Shown: piece by piece, positions 24,116 through 32,217 of the stretch | How positions within the stretch are numbered: position 1 is the stretch's first letter | How the letters are laid out: each line of letters starts with the position of its first letter | Source of the DNA: Hyphococcus sp. | Lineage (GTDB): Bacteria; Pseudomonadota; Alphaproteobacteria; Caulobacterales; Parvularculaceae | Reading direction: 5' to 3' | Length of the DNA stretch: 64,000 nucleotides | Assembly (NCBI GenBank): GCA_021776375.1 | Contig: JAJFGA010000051.1 | Coordinates: forward strand, 1 to 64,000 | Position numbers and translations under genes: made by a program | The notes under the pieces: model-generated | What the model was told of the DNA's origin: nothing | Seen by the model: the letters and a program-made list of their open reading frames with translations, nothing else | Database searches by the model: none

Positions 24116-25624
24116 TCATCCACCCCCAATCAGCGGCAACAAGAACCGATAAAGCGGGTCGATGAAGAAAAACAACGCGATGACGCCGGCCGCTGTGAAC
24201 ATCGGCGGCGCGATGCATAATATTGGCGCTTCTTTCAACGCGCCCCAGTCGATGAAAGCGCCGCCGGCGCCCTGGGGTTTGACGTCGCCGTCGGCTGGGT
24301 TCATGTAAAACGCCTGCACGGGGATCGACAACAGATACACTACATTGAGGATCGATGAGATAATCAGCACCACGATGATCGCCAGCTGTCCGGCGTCAGC
24401 GGCGCCGAGCATCAGGAAAAACTTCGGCCACGACCCGGCCATGGGCGGCAGGCCGACGATTGACATGGCGCCCAAAAAGAACGCACCAAAAGTGAACGGC
24501 ATGACCCGGCCAAGCCCGCGCATTTCCGATATCAGCGTCTTGTGATGGGCGACATAAATCGCGCCGGCGCACATGAACAACGTCATCTTGCCGAGCGCAT
24601 GGGCGGCGATCTGCATCGCCCCGCCCATCACCCCCATGGAGGTCGCGAGCATCGCGCCAAGGGTGATGTAGGAAAGCTGCGAGACCGTGGAATAGGCAAG
24701 CCGAGCTTTGAGATTGTCCTGGTTCATGGCAATCGCCGAGGCCAGCAGGATCGACCCCGCAGCAATCCACATGAACGGAACCGAGGCGCCGGTATCGTGC
24801 AGAGATTCAATGCCGAAAATATAGATGACGATTTTTAAGATCGCGAACACCCCCGCCTTGACCACCGCCACGGCGTGTAAGAAAGCCGAGACCGGCGTCG
24901 GGGCGACCATCGCATTGGGCAGCCACGGATGGGCTGGCATCAGCGCCGCCTTGCCGATACCGAACGCGTAGAGCCCCAGCAATATACCGACCAGCGGGCC
25001 CGCCGCATCGACATGCTGGGCGAGGAGACCGCCCGGCATGAAGTCGGTGGTCCCGGCAATGACATAGGTCCAGACGATCGCCGGCAATAACAATCCGATC
25101 GACGTCGCCATCAAGACGCCAAGATAAATCCGCCCGCCGCGGCGCGCTTTTTCATCGCCCTTATGGGTGACCAGCGGGAAGGTCGACAGCGTCAGGACCT
25201 CATAAAAAATAAACAGGGTGAAGAGATTGGCAGCGAAAGCCACCCCAATCGCCGCCGAGATTGCGACCGCAAACGACATGTAAAATCGTGTCTGGTGCTG
25301 CTCATTGTTGCTGCGCATATAGCCGATGGAATAGACCGAATTCACCAGCCACAGGCCGGAGGCGATCACCGCAAACAAGGCGCCCAAGGGTTCGGCCTGA
25401 AACGCAATCGGCAAGCCGTCAATAACTTCCAGCACCTGAAAGCCGGGGCGATGGCCCTCGCTCACCGCCATGAAAATAGTTACCGTCAGTGCAAAGAGGA
25501 TAACGCCGGTAATCAACGTCGCCGCTTCGCGCAGGTTCGGCGATTTATCGAGCAGCCAGATGGCCAGGCAACCGAGCAACGGAACCCACAAAGCCAAAGG
25601 AATGGCGAGACCGGGAGAGATCAT
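24116..25624 (-). CDS. Mrp-type antiporter large subunit, second copy (MrpD/NuoN-like)
   Basis: A 502-residue membrane protein of the NuoM/N and MrpD superfamily. Conserved elements include LFTLFIFYEVLTLSTFPLV (the key Glu), ALMPAHPWLPNAMVAPTPVSAFLHAVAVVKAGVF and LKARLAYSTVSQLSYITLGAML. It would form one proton or cation channel module. GGGAGAAG precedes ATG 25624. It follows mrpD by about 170 bases, filled by a dispersed hairpin element. Confidence 0.9.
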   Translation of the reverse strand: MISPGLAIPLALWVPLLGCLAIWLLDKSPNLREAATLITGVILFALTVTIFMAVSEGHRPGFQVLEVIDGLPIAFQAEPLGALFAVIASGLWLVNSVYSIGYMRSNNEQHQTRFYMSFAVAISAAIGVAFAANLFTLFIFYEVLTLSTFPLVTHKGDEKARRGGRIYLGVLMATSIGLLLPAIVWTYVIAGTTDFMPGGLLAQHVDAAGPLVGILLGLYAFGIGKAALMPAHPWLPNAMVAPTPVSAFLHAVAVVKAGVFAILKIVIYIFGIESLHDTGASVPFMWIAAGSILLASAIAMNQDNLKARLAYSTVSQLSYITLGAMLATSMGVMGGAMQIAAHALGKMTLFMCAGAIYVAHHKTLISEMRGLGRVMPFTFGAFFLGAMSIVGLPPMAGSWPKFFLMLGAADAGQLAIIVVLIISSILNVVYLLSIPVQAFYMNPADGDVKPQGAGGAFIDWGALKEAPILCIAPPMFTAAGVIALFFFIDPLYRFLLPLIGGG

Positions 25625-25662
25625 GATAGTCTTCTCCCGCTTTTATAACTTAATCTCCCATC

Positions 25663-25768
25663 GTCATGCCCGGATTTATTCCGGGCATCCAGGATTATCC
25701 AATTGTTGCATTGCCGCTTGCATAACACGACGACACTTCTGGATTGCCGGGACAAGCCCGGCAATGAC
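25663..25768. repeat. Interspersed double-hairpin element inside the Mrp operon
   Basis: The left hairpin GTCATGCCCGGA/TCCGGGCATCCAGG and the right hairpin CTGGATTGCCGGG/CCCGGCAATGAC match the architecture of 16208-16307, here between two antiporter subunits. Confidence 0.82.
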
Positions 25769-25796
25769 ATCATCATATTAAGAGGGGAGCACATGT

Positions 25797-27302
25797 TCAT
25801 GGCGCGCCTCCCGCAGCCAGCATTAAGGCTTCAGCGGCGCGGGTCGCGAGATCGCCGGTGAGGTCGGTTCGGACGCCGAAATAGACATTGGCGGCGACCA
25901 GCACCCACATCGGGATTAGCATCGACAGCGGCGCCTCTTTTAAGGGGATCGCATATGGCCCCTCGCTCGGCGGCTCGCGCAACAACATCATTTCTGCAAC
26001 CCGCCCGATATAGACCAGCGCGATCAACGAGCTGGCGACAATCAAGAACGCTGCATAACCGTGACCGGCGGCAAAGGCTGCGGTCAGTAAATACCATTTG
26101 GAAATAAATCCGACCGTTAAGGGCACGCCGATCAGCGACAGACCGCTGAGGATAAACGCCCAGGTCGTCACCGGCATGCGTTTCGCCAATCCCGCAAACG
26201 CCTGCAGCGAATGACTGCCCGTACGGAAGACGACGCAGGCGACCGCCATAAACAGGGCGCCCTTCATCAAGGCGTGGTTGAGGACATGCACCAGCGACGC
26301 TGTCAGCCCCTCAACGGTTGCGAATGACAGGCCCAGCAGCATGTAGCCGATCTGCGCCACTGACGAATAAGCGAGCATGCGTTTCACATCGTCCTGGAAC
26401 AGCGCCACCAGCGAGGCGATGAACATGCCGGCAAGGCCGAGCGGCAACAACACATAGGTGAAAGCGTGGCCGACAAAGGCGAAGTCAAACCCGAAGACGG
26501 AATAGAAAAACCGGATCAACACATAGACCGCAACTTTTGTCGCCGTCGCGGCGATAAACGCGCTCACCGCCGAGGGCGCGTAGGTGTAGGCGTTAGGAAG
26601 CCACAGATGGAGCGGGAACATCGCCAGCTTCAACCCGATGCCGACGACGATAAACGCAAAACCCGCCTCAACCATGCGGTTCGACTGACCAGCGAGGCGG
26701 TCATGAAGGTCGGCCATGTTAAGCGTGCCGGTCGCCTGATAAAGGAGGCCAATGCCGATAACGAAGAAGGTCGCGCCGATCGTGCCCATCACCAGATAGT
26801 TAAACGACGACGTCAATGCGCGGCGGTCGCGATTGGCGCCCATGGCGATCAGCGCATAGGTCGAGAGCGAGGAAATCTCTAAGAAGACAAAGACATTGAA
26901 CGCATCGCCGGTGATCGTCACACCCATCAGCCCGGTCAGGCAGATCAACATCGCGCAATAGAAAAATGTTGACTGGCGCGGATCAACCTCGACCCGGACC
27001 GAGCGATAAGCGAAGGCAAACACCACCGAGGCAATCCCTGAGACCAGCGCCAGCACAAGCGCATTGGCAAGGTCGATGCGATATTCAATGCCGAGCGGCG
27101 GGGCCCAATCGCCAAGATGGTAGGAGATCAGCCCAGTATCGTTGACCATTCTGACGAGGGCGATGCTGGCGGCAAATGTCAGCCAGCTGATCAATGTCGC
27201 CCATAGATGCGGCGCGCGACCCTGGGGCAGGAGCAGCGTAATCGGCGCCGCGACAAGGGGAATGATGACCGGCAGGACCGGCAGTTGTTCAGCCAGATTC
27301 AT
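25797..27302 (-). CDS. mrpD: Mrp antiporter subunit D
   Basis: A 501-residue MrpD/MnhD-like channel subunit: FNVFVFLEISSLSTYALIAMG with the conserved Glu, LAMFPLHLWLPNAYTYAPSAVSAFIAATATKVAVY, and VKRMLAYSSVAQIGYMLLGLS. The sequence is the closest of the three large subunits to canonical MrpD. Its start overlaps the mrpC stop by four bases (ATGA), the standard C-D arrangement. It carries a proton-translocating role within the hetero-oligomeric antiporter. Confidence 0.93.
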   Translation of the reverse strand: MNLAEQLPVLPVIIPLVAAPITLLLPQGRAPHLWATLISWLTFAASIALVRMVNDTGLISYHLGDWAPPLGIEYRIDLANALVLALVSGIASVVFAFAYRSVRVEVDPRQSTFFYCAMLICLTGLMGVTITGDAFNVFVFLEISSLSTYALIAMGANRDRRALTSSFNYLVMGTIGATFFVIGIGLLYQATGTLNMADLHDRLAGQSNRMVEAGFAFIVVGIGLKLAMFPLHLWLPNAYTYAPSAVSAFIAATATKVAVYVLIRFFYSVFGFDFAFVGHAFTYVLLPLGLAGMFIASLVALFQDDVKRMLAYSSVAQIGYMLLGLSFATVEGLTASLVHVLNHALMKGALFMAVACVVFRTGSHSLQAFAGLAKRMPVTTWAFILSGLSLIGVPLTVGFISKWYLLTAAFAAGHGYAAFLIVASSLIALVYIGRVAEMMLLREPPSEGPYAIPLKEAPLSMLIPMWVLVAANVYFGVRTDLTGDLATRAAEALMLAAGGAP

Positions 27303-28120
27303 GACGCCGCCCCTGCTGGCGCTGCGCCCTCGCCGAACTCGGCGATATTGTCGATCGCCTCCAGCTCGTCTTCTTCAATGGTCCCATAGGCCTCGCGAAT
27401 GCGCACGGCGAGGGCAAGCCCCACCGCCGTGGTCGCGACGCCGACGACAATCGCCGTCAGGATTAAAACATGCGGCAGAGGGTTGGAGTAAGTCACTTCG
27501 CTCACATGATGGACCGCTGCGCCAATCGCATTATGGGCGGCGTTGGCGGCGTCGGCGCCGTGCAGACCCGCCGGGTCAGCAAGGTCGAGCGCCAGGGCCG
27601 GCGGTTTTTCAACTGCCGCCAGCGCGTCATTGGCAATCTTGCCCGCATCGATATCCGGCGCCGCATGCAAAGATGCATCTGCGGTTGTGTCGGCGGGGGA
27701 TTTAAGGCTTTCCAAACCGGCCTTCAAATCATTGGCGGGAAAGTCGTTAGCGATTTTCCCATGCAATATTGGCTCGCTATTGTTGATCTTGTCAGCCAGA
27801 TCCGGCGTTGCTGCGCCGGCGCTGTCGCCAAGCGTATTGGCGCCGTCGGCGGGCGCCTCGTGCAGGGGCCCAACGCCGGCGGGTTCACCCTCGCTTTCAC
27901 CATGCTCCAGCTCGCCGCCAATATAAATCGGCGCGGTGCCGTCGGCGATTTTGCCGATGGTGATGTAGAAAATGAAAACGCTGGTCTGGAACAGGTTGAG
28001 CCCAACCACTTTCTTCACCAGGTTGCCGCGCTCATAAACGATATAGAGCCCGGTCATCATCAAGATGATGGCGATCCAGTAATTATATCGCCCGAGCGCG
28101 AAATCGATCCAACCGTCCAT
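27299..28120 (-). CDS. mrpC: Mrp antiporter subunit C with a large inserted loop
   Basis: A 273-residue NuoK-like subunit, more than twice the usual MrpC length. Residues 1-68 (two helices, with VVGLNLFQTSVFIFYI) and 211-245 (NPLPHVLILTAIVVGVATTAVGLALAVR, the third helix) are canonical. Between them lies an insert of about 138 residues rich in Ala, Asp, Glu and Pro, without membrane segments, containing the repeated motif GKIAND. The insert falls in the TM2-TM3 loop. The frame is open throughout and linked by overlap to mrpD, so this is not an assembly accident by appearance. The insert's role is unknown. Confidence 0.88.
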   Translation of the reverse strand: MDGWIDFALGRYNYWIAIILMMTGLYIVYERGNLVKKVVGLNLFQTSVFIFYITIGKIADGTAPIYIGGELEHGESEGEPAGVGPLHEAPADGANTLGDSAGAATPDLADKINNSEPILHGKIANDFPANDLKAGLESLKSPADTTADASLHAAPDIDAGKIANDALAAVEKPPALALDLADPAGLHGADAANAAHNAIGAAVHHVSEVTYSNPLPHVLILTAIVVGVATTAVGLALAVRIREAYGTIEEDELEAIDNIAEFGEGAAPAGAAS

Positions 28121-28124
28121 GGCC

Positions 28125-28565
28125 CTACCAGTCCTCTTGATCGATATCCGGCTCGCGGCCGGTGAAGTGGTAGAAAATCGTCAGCATGGTCGAGGCGACA
28201 GTAACGCCGACGCCCCACTCCACCAGCAAGATGCCGTAATGTTGGCCGGCATGATGGGTCGAGCCCGGAACGATGACGTCATAGCCGAGAAGGTTGCCGC
28301 CGAGCAGCATCGTCGCAACGCCGGTCCCGGCGTAAAACAACAGCCCGATCACCATAGCGACAATCAATGCGCGTTGCGGCAGCGCCTTTTTGGTTTGGTC
28401 AAGGCCGAAACAAAAAGCGTGGAGAATAAACGCCACTGCGAAAATGATCCCCGCCTGAAAACCGCCGCCGGGACCGTAATCACCATGAAACTGCACATAG
28501 AGCGCATAGAGAATGATTGGCGCAAAAAAGATCTTGGTGGTCACTCTTAAAATCGCGCGTTCCAT
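28125..28565 (-). CDS. mrpB: Mrp antiporter subunit B (MnhB domain)
   Basis: A 146-residue membrane protein with the MnhB domain: VTTKIFFAPIILYALYVQFHGDYGPGGGFQAGIIFAVAFILHAF is diagnostic (the HG..GPGGGFQAG motif). Four hydrophobic segments. Start and upstream stop overlap as TAATG. In other bacteria this domain is a separate MrpB or fused to MrpA; here it is separate. It is required for assembly of the antiporter. Confidence 0.92.
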   Translation of the reverse strand: MERAILRVTTKIFFAPIILYALYVQFHGDYGPGGGFQAGIIFAVAFILHAFCFGLDQTKKALPQRALIVAMVIGLLFYAGTGVATMLLGGNLLGYDVIVPGSTHHAGQHYGILLVEWGVGVTVASTMLTIFYHFTGREPDIDQEDW

Positions 28566-29185
28566 TATTTCGCCTCCCGGTTGGCGGCGTCATGGTCAGG
28601 GGTTCCGCGATCAGCGACCTTGCGGCCGCCGCGTCCGGAGCCTGCGCCGAGTAGTAAAATCACCGCAATCCCGGCGGTAAAAATCACCATGGTTTCGCCC
28701 AGCGTATCAAACCCCCGATAGCTGGCCAGGACCGCGGTGACGATATTCGGAACCGCGATATCGTTCGGTGTTTCTTCAACATAGCGTTGGCCGACAGCCG
28801 AGTTGGCAGGGGCATTCGGATCGCCAAAGGCCGGCATATCGGTGGTCGCATAAAGAAGCGCCGCACCGGTCGCCACCACCACCGCAAGCGCTACGGGCGC
28901 GCGCCCCTTCGCTGCTGGTTTTTCCCGCCGCGCTGTTAACAACATGCCGCCCAGCATCAACACCGTGGAAATCCCTGCGCCAACCGCCGCCTCCGTAAAG
29001 GCGACATCGACAGCATCCAGCGAAACGAAGAACGCCGCGGAGAGCAGCGAGTAAATTCCGGAAAGCATCACCACGGCGAATAAATGTCGTGAACGGAGCA
29101 TCGCAAAGGCGACAATGATCAACATCGTCAATAGCGACAGATCAAGCAGCACAATCGGGCTGATATGGGCGGTGAACTCGGTCAT
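28565..29185 (-). CDS. Mrp subunit A C-terminal part (DUF4040/MbhD-E-like)
   Basis: A 206-residue protein corresponding to the C-terminal region of MrpA, with MbhD-like (SLLSAAFFVSLDAVDVAFTEAAVGAGISTVLML, containing the conserved Glu) and MbhE-like (NIVTAVLASYRGFDTLGETMVIF) parts. In most Mrp systems this is fused to the large channel domain of MrpA; here it stands alone, as in Mbh/Mbs-type hydrogenase-related complexes. ATG 29185 overlaps the mrpG stop by four bases. Confidence 0.88.
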   Translation of the reverse strand: MTEFTAHISPIVLLDLSLLTMLIIVAFAMLRSRHLFAVVMLSGIYSLLSAAFFVSLDAVDVAFTEAAVGAGISTVLMLGGMLLTARREKPAAKGRAPVALAVVVATGAALLYATTDMPAFGDPNAPANSAVGQRYVEETPNDIAVPNIVTAVLASYRGFDTLGETMVIFTAGIAVILLLGAGSGRGGRKVADRGTPDHDAANREAK

Positions 29186-29523
29186 TCGCCGTCCTCGCCA
29201 TAGTGCAAGTCCGCACCCAGCATTGGCCGGAAACCCACCATCCACGCCGCATGAGCAATCGCATGGGTCGCGACCGGTGATGTGAGGCCAAGAAACACCG
29301 CAATGAAGCCAAGCTTGGCGACGATAACCCAGCTTGGCGCTTGCAGCATCATGCCGAATATAATCAGCTCCGCGCCAGCGGTATCGGTAACGCCGGCGGC
29401 GTGAAGCCTTGTGTAGAAATCAGGAAACCGCACCAGCCCGAGCGCGCCGGCGCCAACGCCGGCGCTGCCGATCAGGATCAGCGCCCAGGAGGCAATATCG
29501 CGCACCAGCAACCAGTCGATCAT
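29182..29523 (-). CDS. mrpG: Mrp antiporter subunit G
   Basis: A 113-residue three-helix protein with the MnhG motif GALGLVRFPDFYTRLHAAGVTDTAGAELIIFGMM and LTSPVATHAIAHAAW. It overlaps both neighbours by four bases. A structural subunit of the antiporter. Confidence 0.93.
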   Translation of the reverse strand: MIDWLLVRDIASWALILIGSAGVGAGALGLVRFPDFYTRLHAAGVTDTAGAELIIFGMMLQAPSWVIVAKLGFIAVFLGLTSPVATHAIAHAAWMVGFRPMLGADLHYGEDGE

Positions 29524-29837
29524 GGCGCGCCTTCTTTCTGCGACGGCGCTTTTTTTGACGATGGCTCTGCGAGCGCGCGCGACGGCGTGCGGTAGGAGAA
29601 AAACCGCAAAATCGCCAGCGTTCCGGTGAAGTTTATCAGCGCATATAGCAACGCAATATCGAGAAAGTCCGGCCGTCCGGTTAAAAACCCCATCAACCCG
29701 ATCAGCAACACTGTCTTTGTACCGAAGGAGTTGCCCGCCAGCACCCGGTCATAGAGCGACGGCCCGGCAATCGCCCGGATAAGCGCCAGCACCATCGCGA
29801 TGACAATCGCGGTGGTTGCAACGGCGAACATGGTCAT
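29520..29837 (-). CDS. mrpF: Mrp antiporter subunit F
   Basis: A 105-residue three-helix protein: LIRAIAGPSLYDRVLAGNSFGTKTVLLIG and PDFLDIALLYALINFTGTLAI are the MnhF signature. The C-terminal tail is charged and basic. Overlaps with mrpE and mrpG indicate coupled translation. Confidence 0.93.
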   Translation of the reverse strand: MTMFAVATTAIVIAMVLALIRAIAGPSLYDRVLAGNSFGTKTVLLIGLMGFLTGRPDFLDIALLYALINFTGTLAILRFFSYRTPSRALAEPSSKKAPSQKEGAP

Positions 29838-30334
29838 GCTTGCCCCCGCTCAATTTTTGCAACCCGCGCGCCCATCGCCTTGATGCCAGCCTCGTCACAC
29901 AATTCATCAGTCAAACCGTGGACCAGGACTTCGCCCTCGCGCAGATCGATACTCACCGTTCCAGGGGTTAAGGTGATGGAATTGGCGAAAATCACCTTGC
30001 CAAGGGTCGAGCGTGGCGGGTTGGGCACAAGAAACAGCCGCGGCGAGAGCTTTGGCTCAACCGCCAGCGCCTGACGCGCGACTATGAGGTTGGCTTTGCC
30101 GATCTCAAAGGTGAGCCAGGCCATATAGCCCAAAATGCCCGGGAAAACCCCGAGCGGCACGCCTTCGGAATCAAGAACCTTGGCGCGGTGCGCCAGAAAG
30201 GCGGCAAATAACACCGAGGCCGCGCCGAAACCAAGCAGCAGCGGCTTGTCGAAATAGCCCGATAGCGCAAGCCAAACTGCCGCTAGCGCCACAACCAGAA
30301 TGATAAACCGCCCCATCGACCCTGCTTTGCCCAT
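29834..30334 (-). CDS. mrpE: Mrp antiporter subunit E
   Basis: About 166 residues, first gene of the antiporter operon. Two or three N-terminal helices precede the conserved soluble part: TFEIGKANLIVARQAL, ANSITLTPGTVSIDLREGEVLVHGL. ATG 30334 (after TAAGG) or 30316 are possible; the longer frame upstream is not supported. The roughly 280 bases upstream must hold the operon promoter. Confidence 0.92.
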   Translation of the reverse strand: MGKAGSMGRFIILVVALAAVWLALSGYFDKPLLLGFGAASVLFAAFLAHRAKVLDSEGVPLGVFPGILGYMAWLTFEIGKANLIVARQALAVEPKLSPRLFLVPNPPRSTLGKVIFANSITLTPGTVSIDLREGEVLVHGLTDELCDEAGIKAMGARVAKIERGQA

Positions 30335-30616
30335 CGACCTTACTTGTTTGAAGCCTCGAAAAGCCCCGTTCGATACGCCCTGAAGGGCGAAAACCCATGT
30401 AAAACACCGCAATACGAGTCGGTCCGTTGCGCAACAACAAGCAAGGCCGAGGACGGACGCAAAAAATCAGAGCGGCGTAAAAAGAATATGGAATTTCGCA
30501 GATTTTGCGCAGAAATCAACGGGTTGTCGCAATGAAAAGATGGCGCAGCAGGATCGGGCATGGGGAAAACGGCCATGAGCTGCCATGACAATCCGACGGG
30601 CGCGGCCGCTCACCAC

Positions 30617-31234
30617 CTATCGGCGCCTGGTTTTCCCCAGCGACCGGATCAGTTTTTCGACTTCGGTTTTGCAGACATCTTCCGAGACCGGCTCCACATC
30701 GTTGCCGTCAAGATAGGCGCCCAGCGCATCGAGGATGATTGACTGGCACGACATTTCAAAGTCGCGTGAGGCAAAGCGCAGGCGGACAAAATCTTTCGCC
30801 GGCATGCGAAACGTCACCGTCGCCCTGCGATCACCCTCTACGGCGGCCTCGCGCCGTATATTTCGGCGCACCAGGCGCGAGCGCACCCTTGGCGGAATAA
30901 TTGTCCAGTTGGCCGGCGGCTGATCGGCCCCGCCTTCTGTATGCGGAATGTGAACGCCCGGCGACGCCGGAAAACCGCGCGCCTCTTCGCTCGCATGCGC
31001 AGCATCGCCCTCGCCGCTTGCATTTATCGGATAAAGCGTCTCGATCGCCTGCTGACTGACGACGCGCGGCGCCTCGCGCGCAGGCTTCAACTTAAGCTTG
31101 GCAATATCGACGCCGGCATGGGCCTCAGCGTCAACCGCTGGCGCGGCTTCGCCCTTGCGTGCGAGCAGCCCCGCGGTCAGCGAAGCAGCGCCGTCTTCAG
31201 CGCCCGGGGTGGGGTTCGGCGCATAGGGGCTCAT
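30617..31234 (-). CDS. ParA-linked ribbon-helix-helix-like protein
   Basis: A 205-residue protein whose N-terminal 120 residues look disordered (Ala, Pro, Gly and charged residues), followed by a region RRATVTFRMPAKDFVRLRFASRDFEMSCQSIILDALGAYL that fits a ribbon-helix-helix DNA- or partner-binding fold. The start overlaps the ParA stop as TAATG. In small segregation or protein-positioning cassettes the gene after a ParA ATPase usually encodes its activating partner, often with an unstructured N-terminus that stimulates the ATPase. The function is inferred from that context. Confidence 0.72.
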   Translation of the reverse strand: MSPYAPNPTPGAEDGAASLTAGLLARKGEAAPAVDAEAHAGVDIAKLKLKPAREAPRVVSQQAIETLYPINASGEGDAAHASEEARGFPASPGVHIPHTEGGADQPPANWTIIPPRVRSRLVRRNIRREAAVEGDRRATVTFRMPAKDFVRLRFASRDFEMSCQSIILDALGAYLDGNDVEPVSEDVCKTEVEKLIRSLGKTRRR

Positions 31235-31944
31235 TACGCACGGCGCCCAAATACGCGGTTTTGTGGGTTAGCGACGGCGGCGGCGTCTTCCTGGGCGCTA
31301 TAGCCTCCATCGGCGCGCTGCAGGCGCTCATATAAATATTTCCATAGAGCGCTGATTTCCAGCGCCGACTGGCAGAACGGGTCAATCTCCATCACCGTGC
31401 GCCCATCAATCATCGAGGCGGCGAAATCTACGCGATGATGGATTGTGGTCGGCGCGACAGTGCCGTGCTGGGAAAGCGCGATGGCGGCCTCAGAGGTAAT
31501 GCGCGCACGCGGCGTTGCGCCATTGACGACAAAGATCAGCGGCTTGCCGCGCGCCTCGGCGATATCGACCGTCGGCCCGACAGCACGCAAATCATGCGGG
31601 CTTGGCCGGGTCGGCGCAACGACAATATCGGCAAAGCTCACCACTTCCGAAATCGCCCGCGTCACCGCCGGCGGCGTGTCGATGACGACCATGCGGAAGC
31701 CTTCGTCGCGGGCGCTGTCGAGGTCGTAGAACAGGTTTGAAAACACCGACTGAATAAACGCCGGCGCCGGGTCTTTGCGTACGTTCCACCATTTCGCCAG
31801 CGAGCCTTGCGGATCGGTATCGATCAACGCAACAGGCCCCGCACCCTGACGCTCGGCTTCCACCGCAATATGGCCAGACAATGTCGTCTTGCCAGACCCG
31901 CCCTTTTGCGACGCAAAGACGATGACACGCATCGATGGAAACAT
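31234..31944 (-). CDS. ParA-family ATPase
   Basis: A 236-residue ParA/MinD-type ATPase. The deviant Walker A motif KGGSGKTT occupies residues 14-21; DTDPQGSLAKWW and VVIDTPPAVTRA are Walker A' and B. GGAGG lies six bases before ATG 31944. No classical parB or parS is seen nearby, and the single partner has no ParB nuclease-like motif, so a role in positioning a protein complex, or an orphan system of this type, is as likely as DNA segregation. Confidence 0.9.
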   Translation of the reverse strand: MFPSMRVIVFASQKGGSGKTTLSGHIAVEAERQGAGPVALIDTDPQGSLAKWWNVRKDPAPAFIQSVFSNLFYDLDSARDEGFRMVVIDTPPAVTRAISEVVSFADIVVAPTRPSPHDLRAVGPTVDIAEARGKPLIFVVNGATPRARITSEAAIALSQHGTVAPTTIHHRVDFAASMIDGRTVMEIDPFCQSALEISALWKYLYERLQRADGGYSAQEDAAAVANPQNRVFGRRA

Positions 31945-32217
31945 GCGCCCTCCAGAAGTTCATCTTCGAACAGAATGTTCGCAGGCGAGTGTGTCACAAG
32001 CCGCGTTAACACGGCGAGCAACGCACAGCCATAATTTCATTCAAATTGTTCGGAGATGGTAAACGCTAAAAAAAGAAACGCCGGAAGCAGCCTAGATACG
32101 CAAGGCCGCGACCAGCGCATATATGTTCTGCCACAGTACGATTAAGCGAGACTTAAGGCTGGGCTTTATTACTTCTAAGGCTGTATTGTTTTGCCGATTG
32201 AGCTTGTCGCGATTGCT

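Noticed and set aside
27470-28165. 231-codon frame opposite mrpC
   Set aside because: Considered because of the odd mrpC insert, but the mrpC frame has the canonical flanking helices and operon overlaps, while this frame has no recognisable features.
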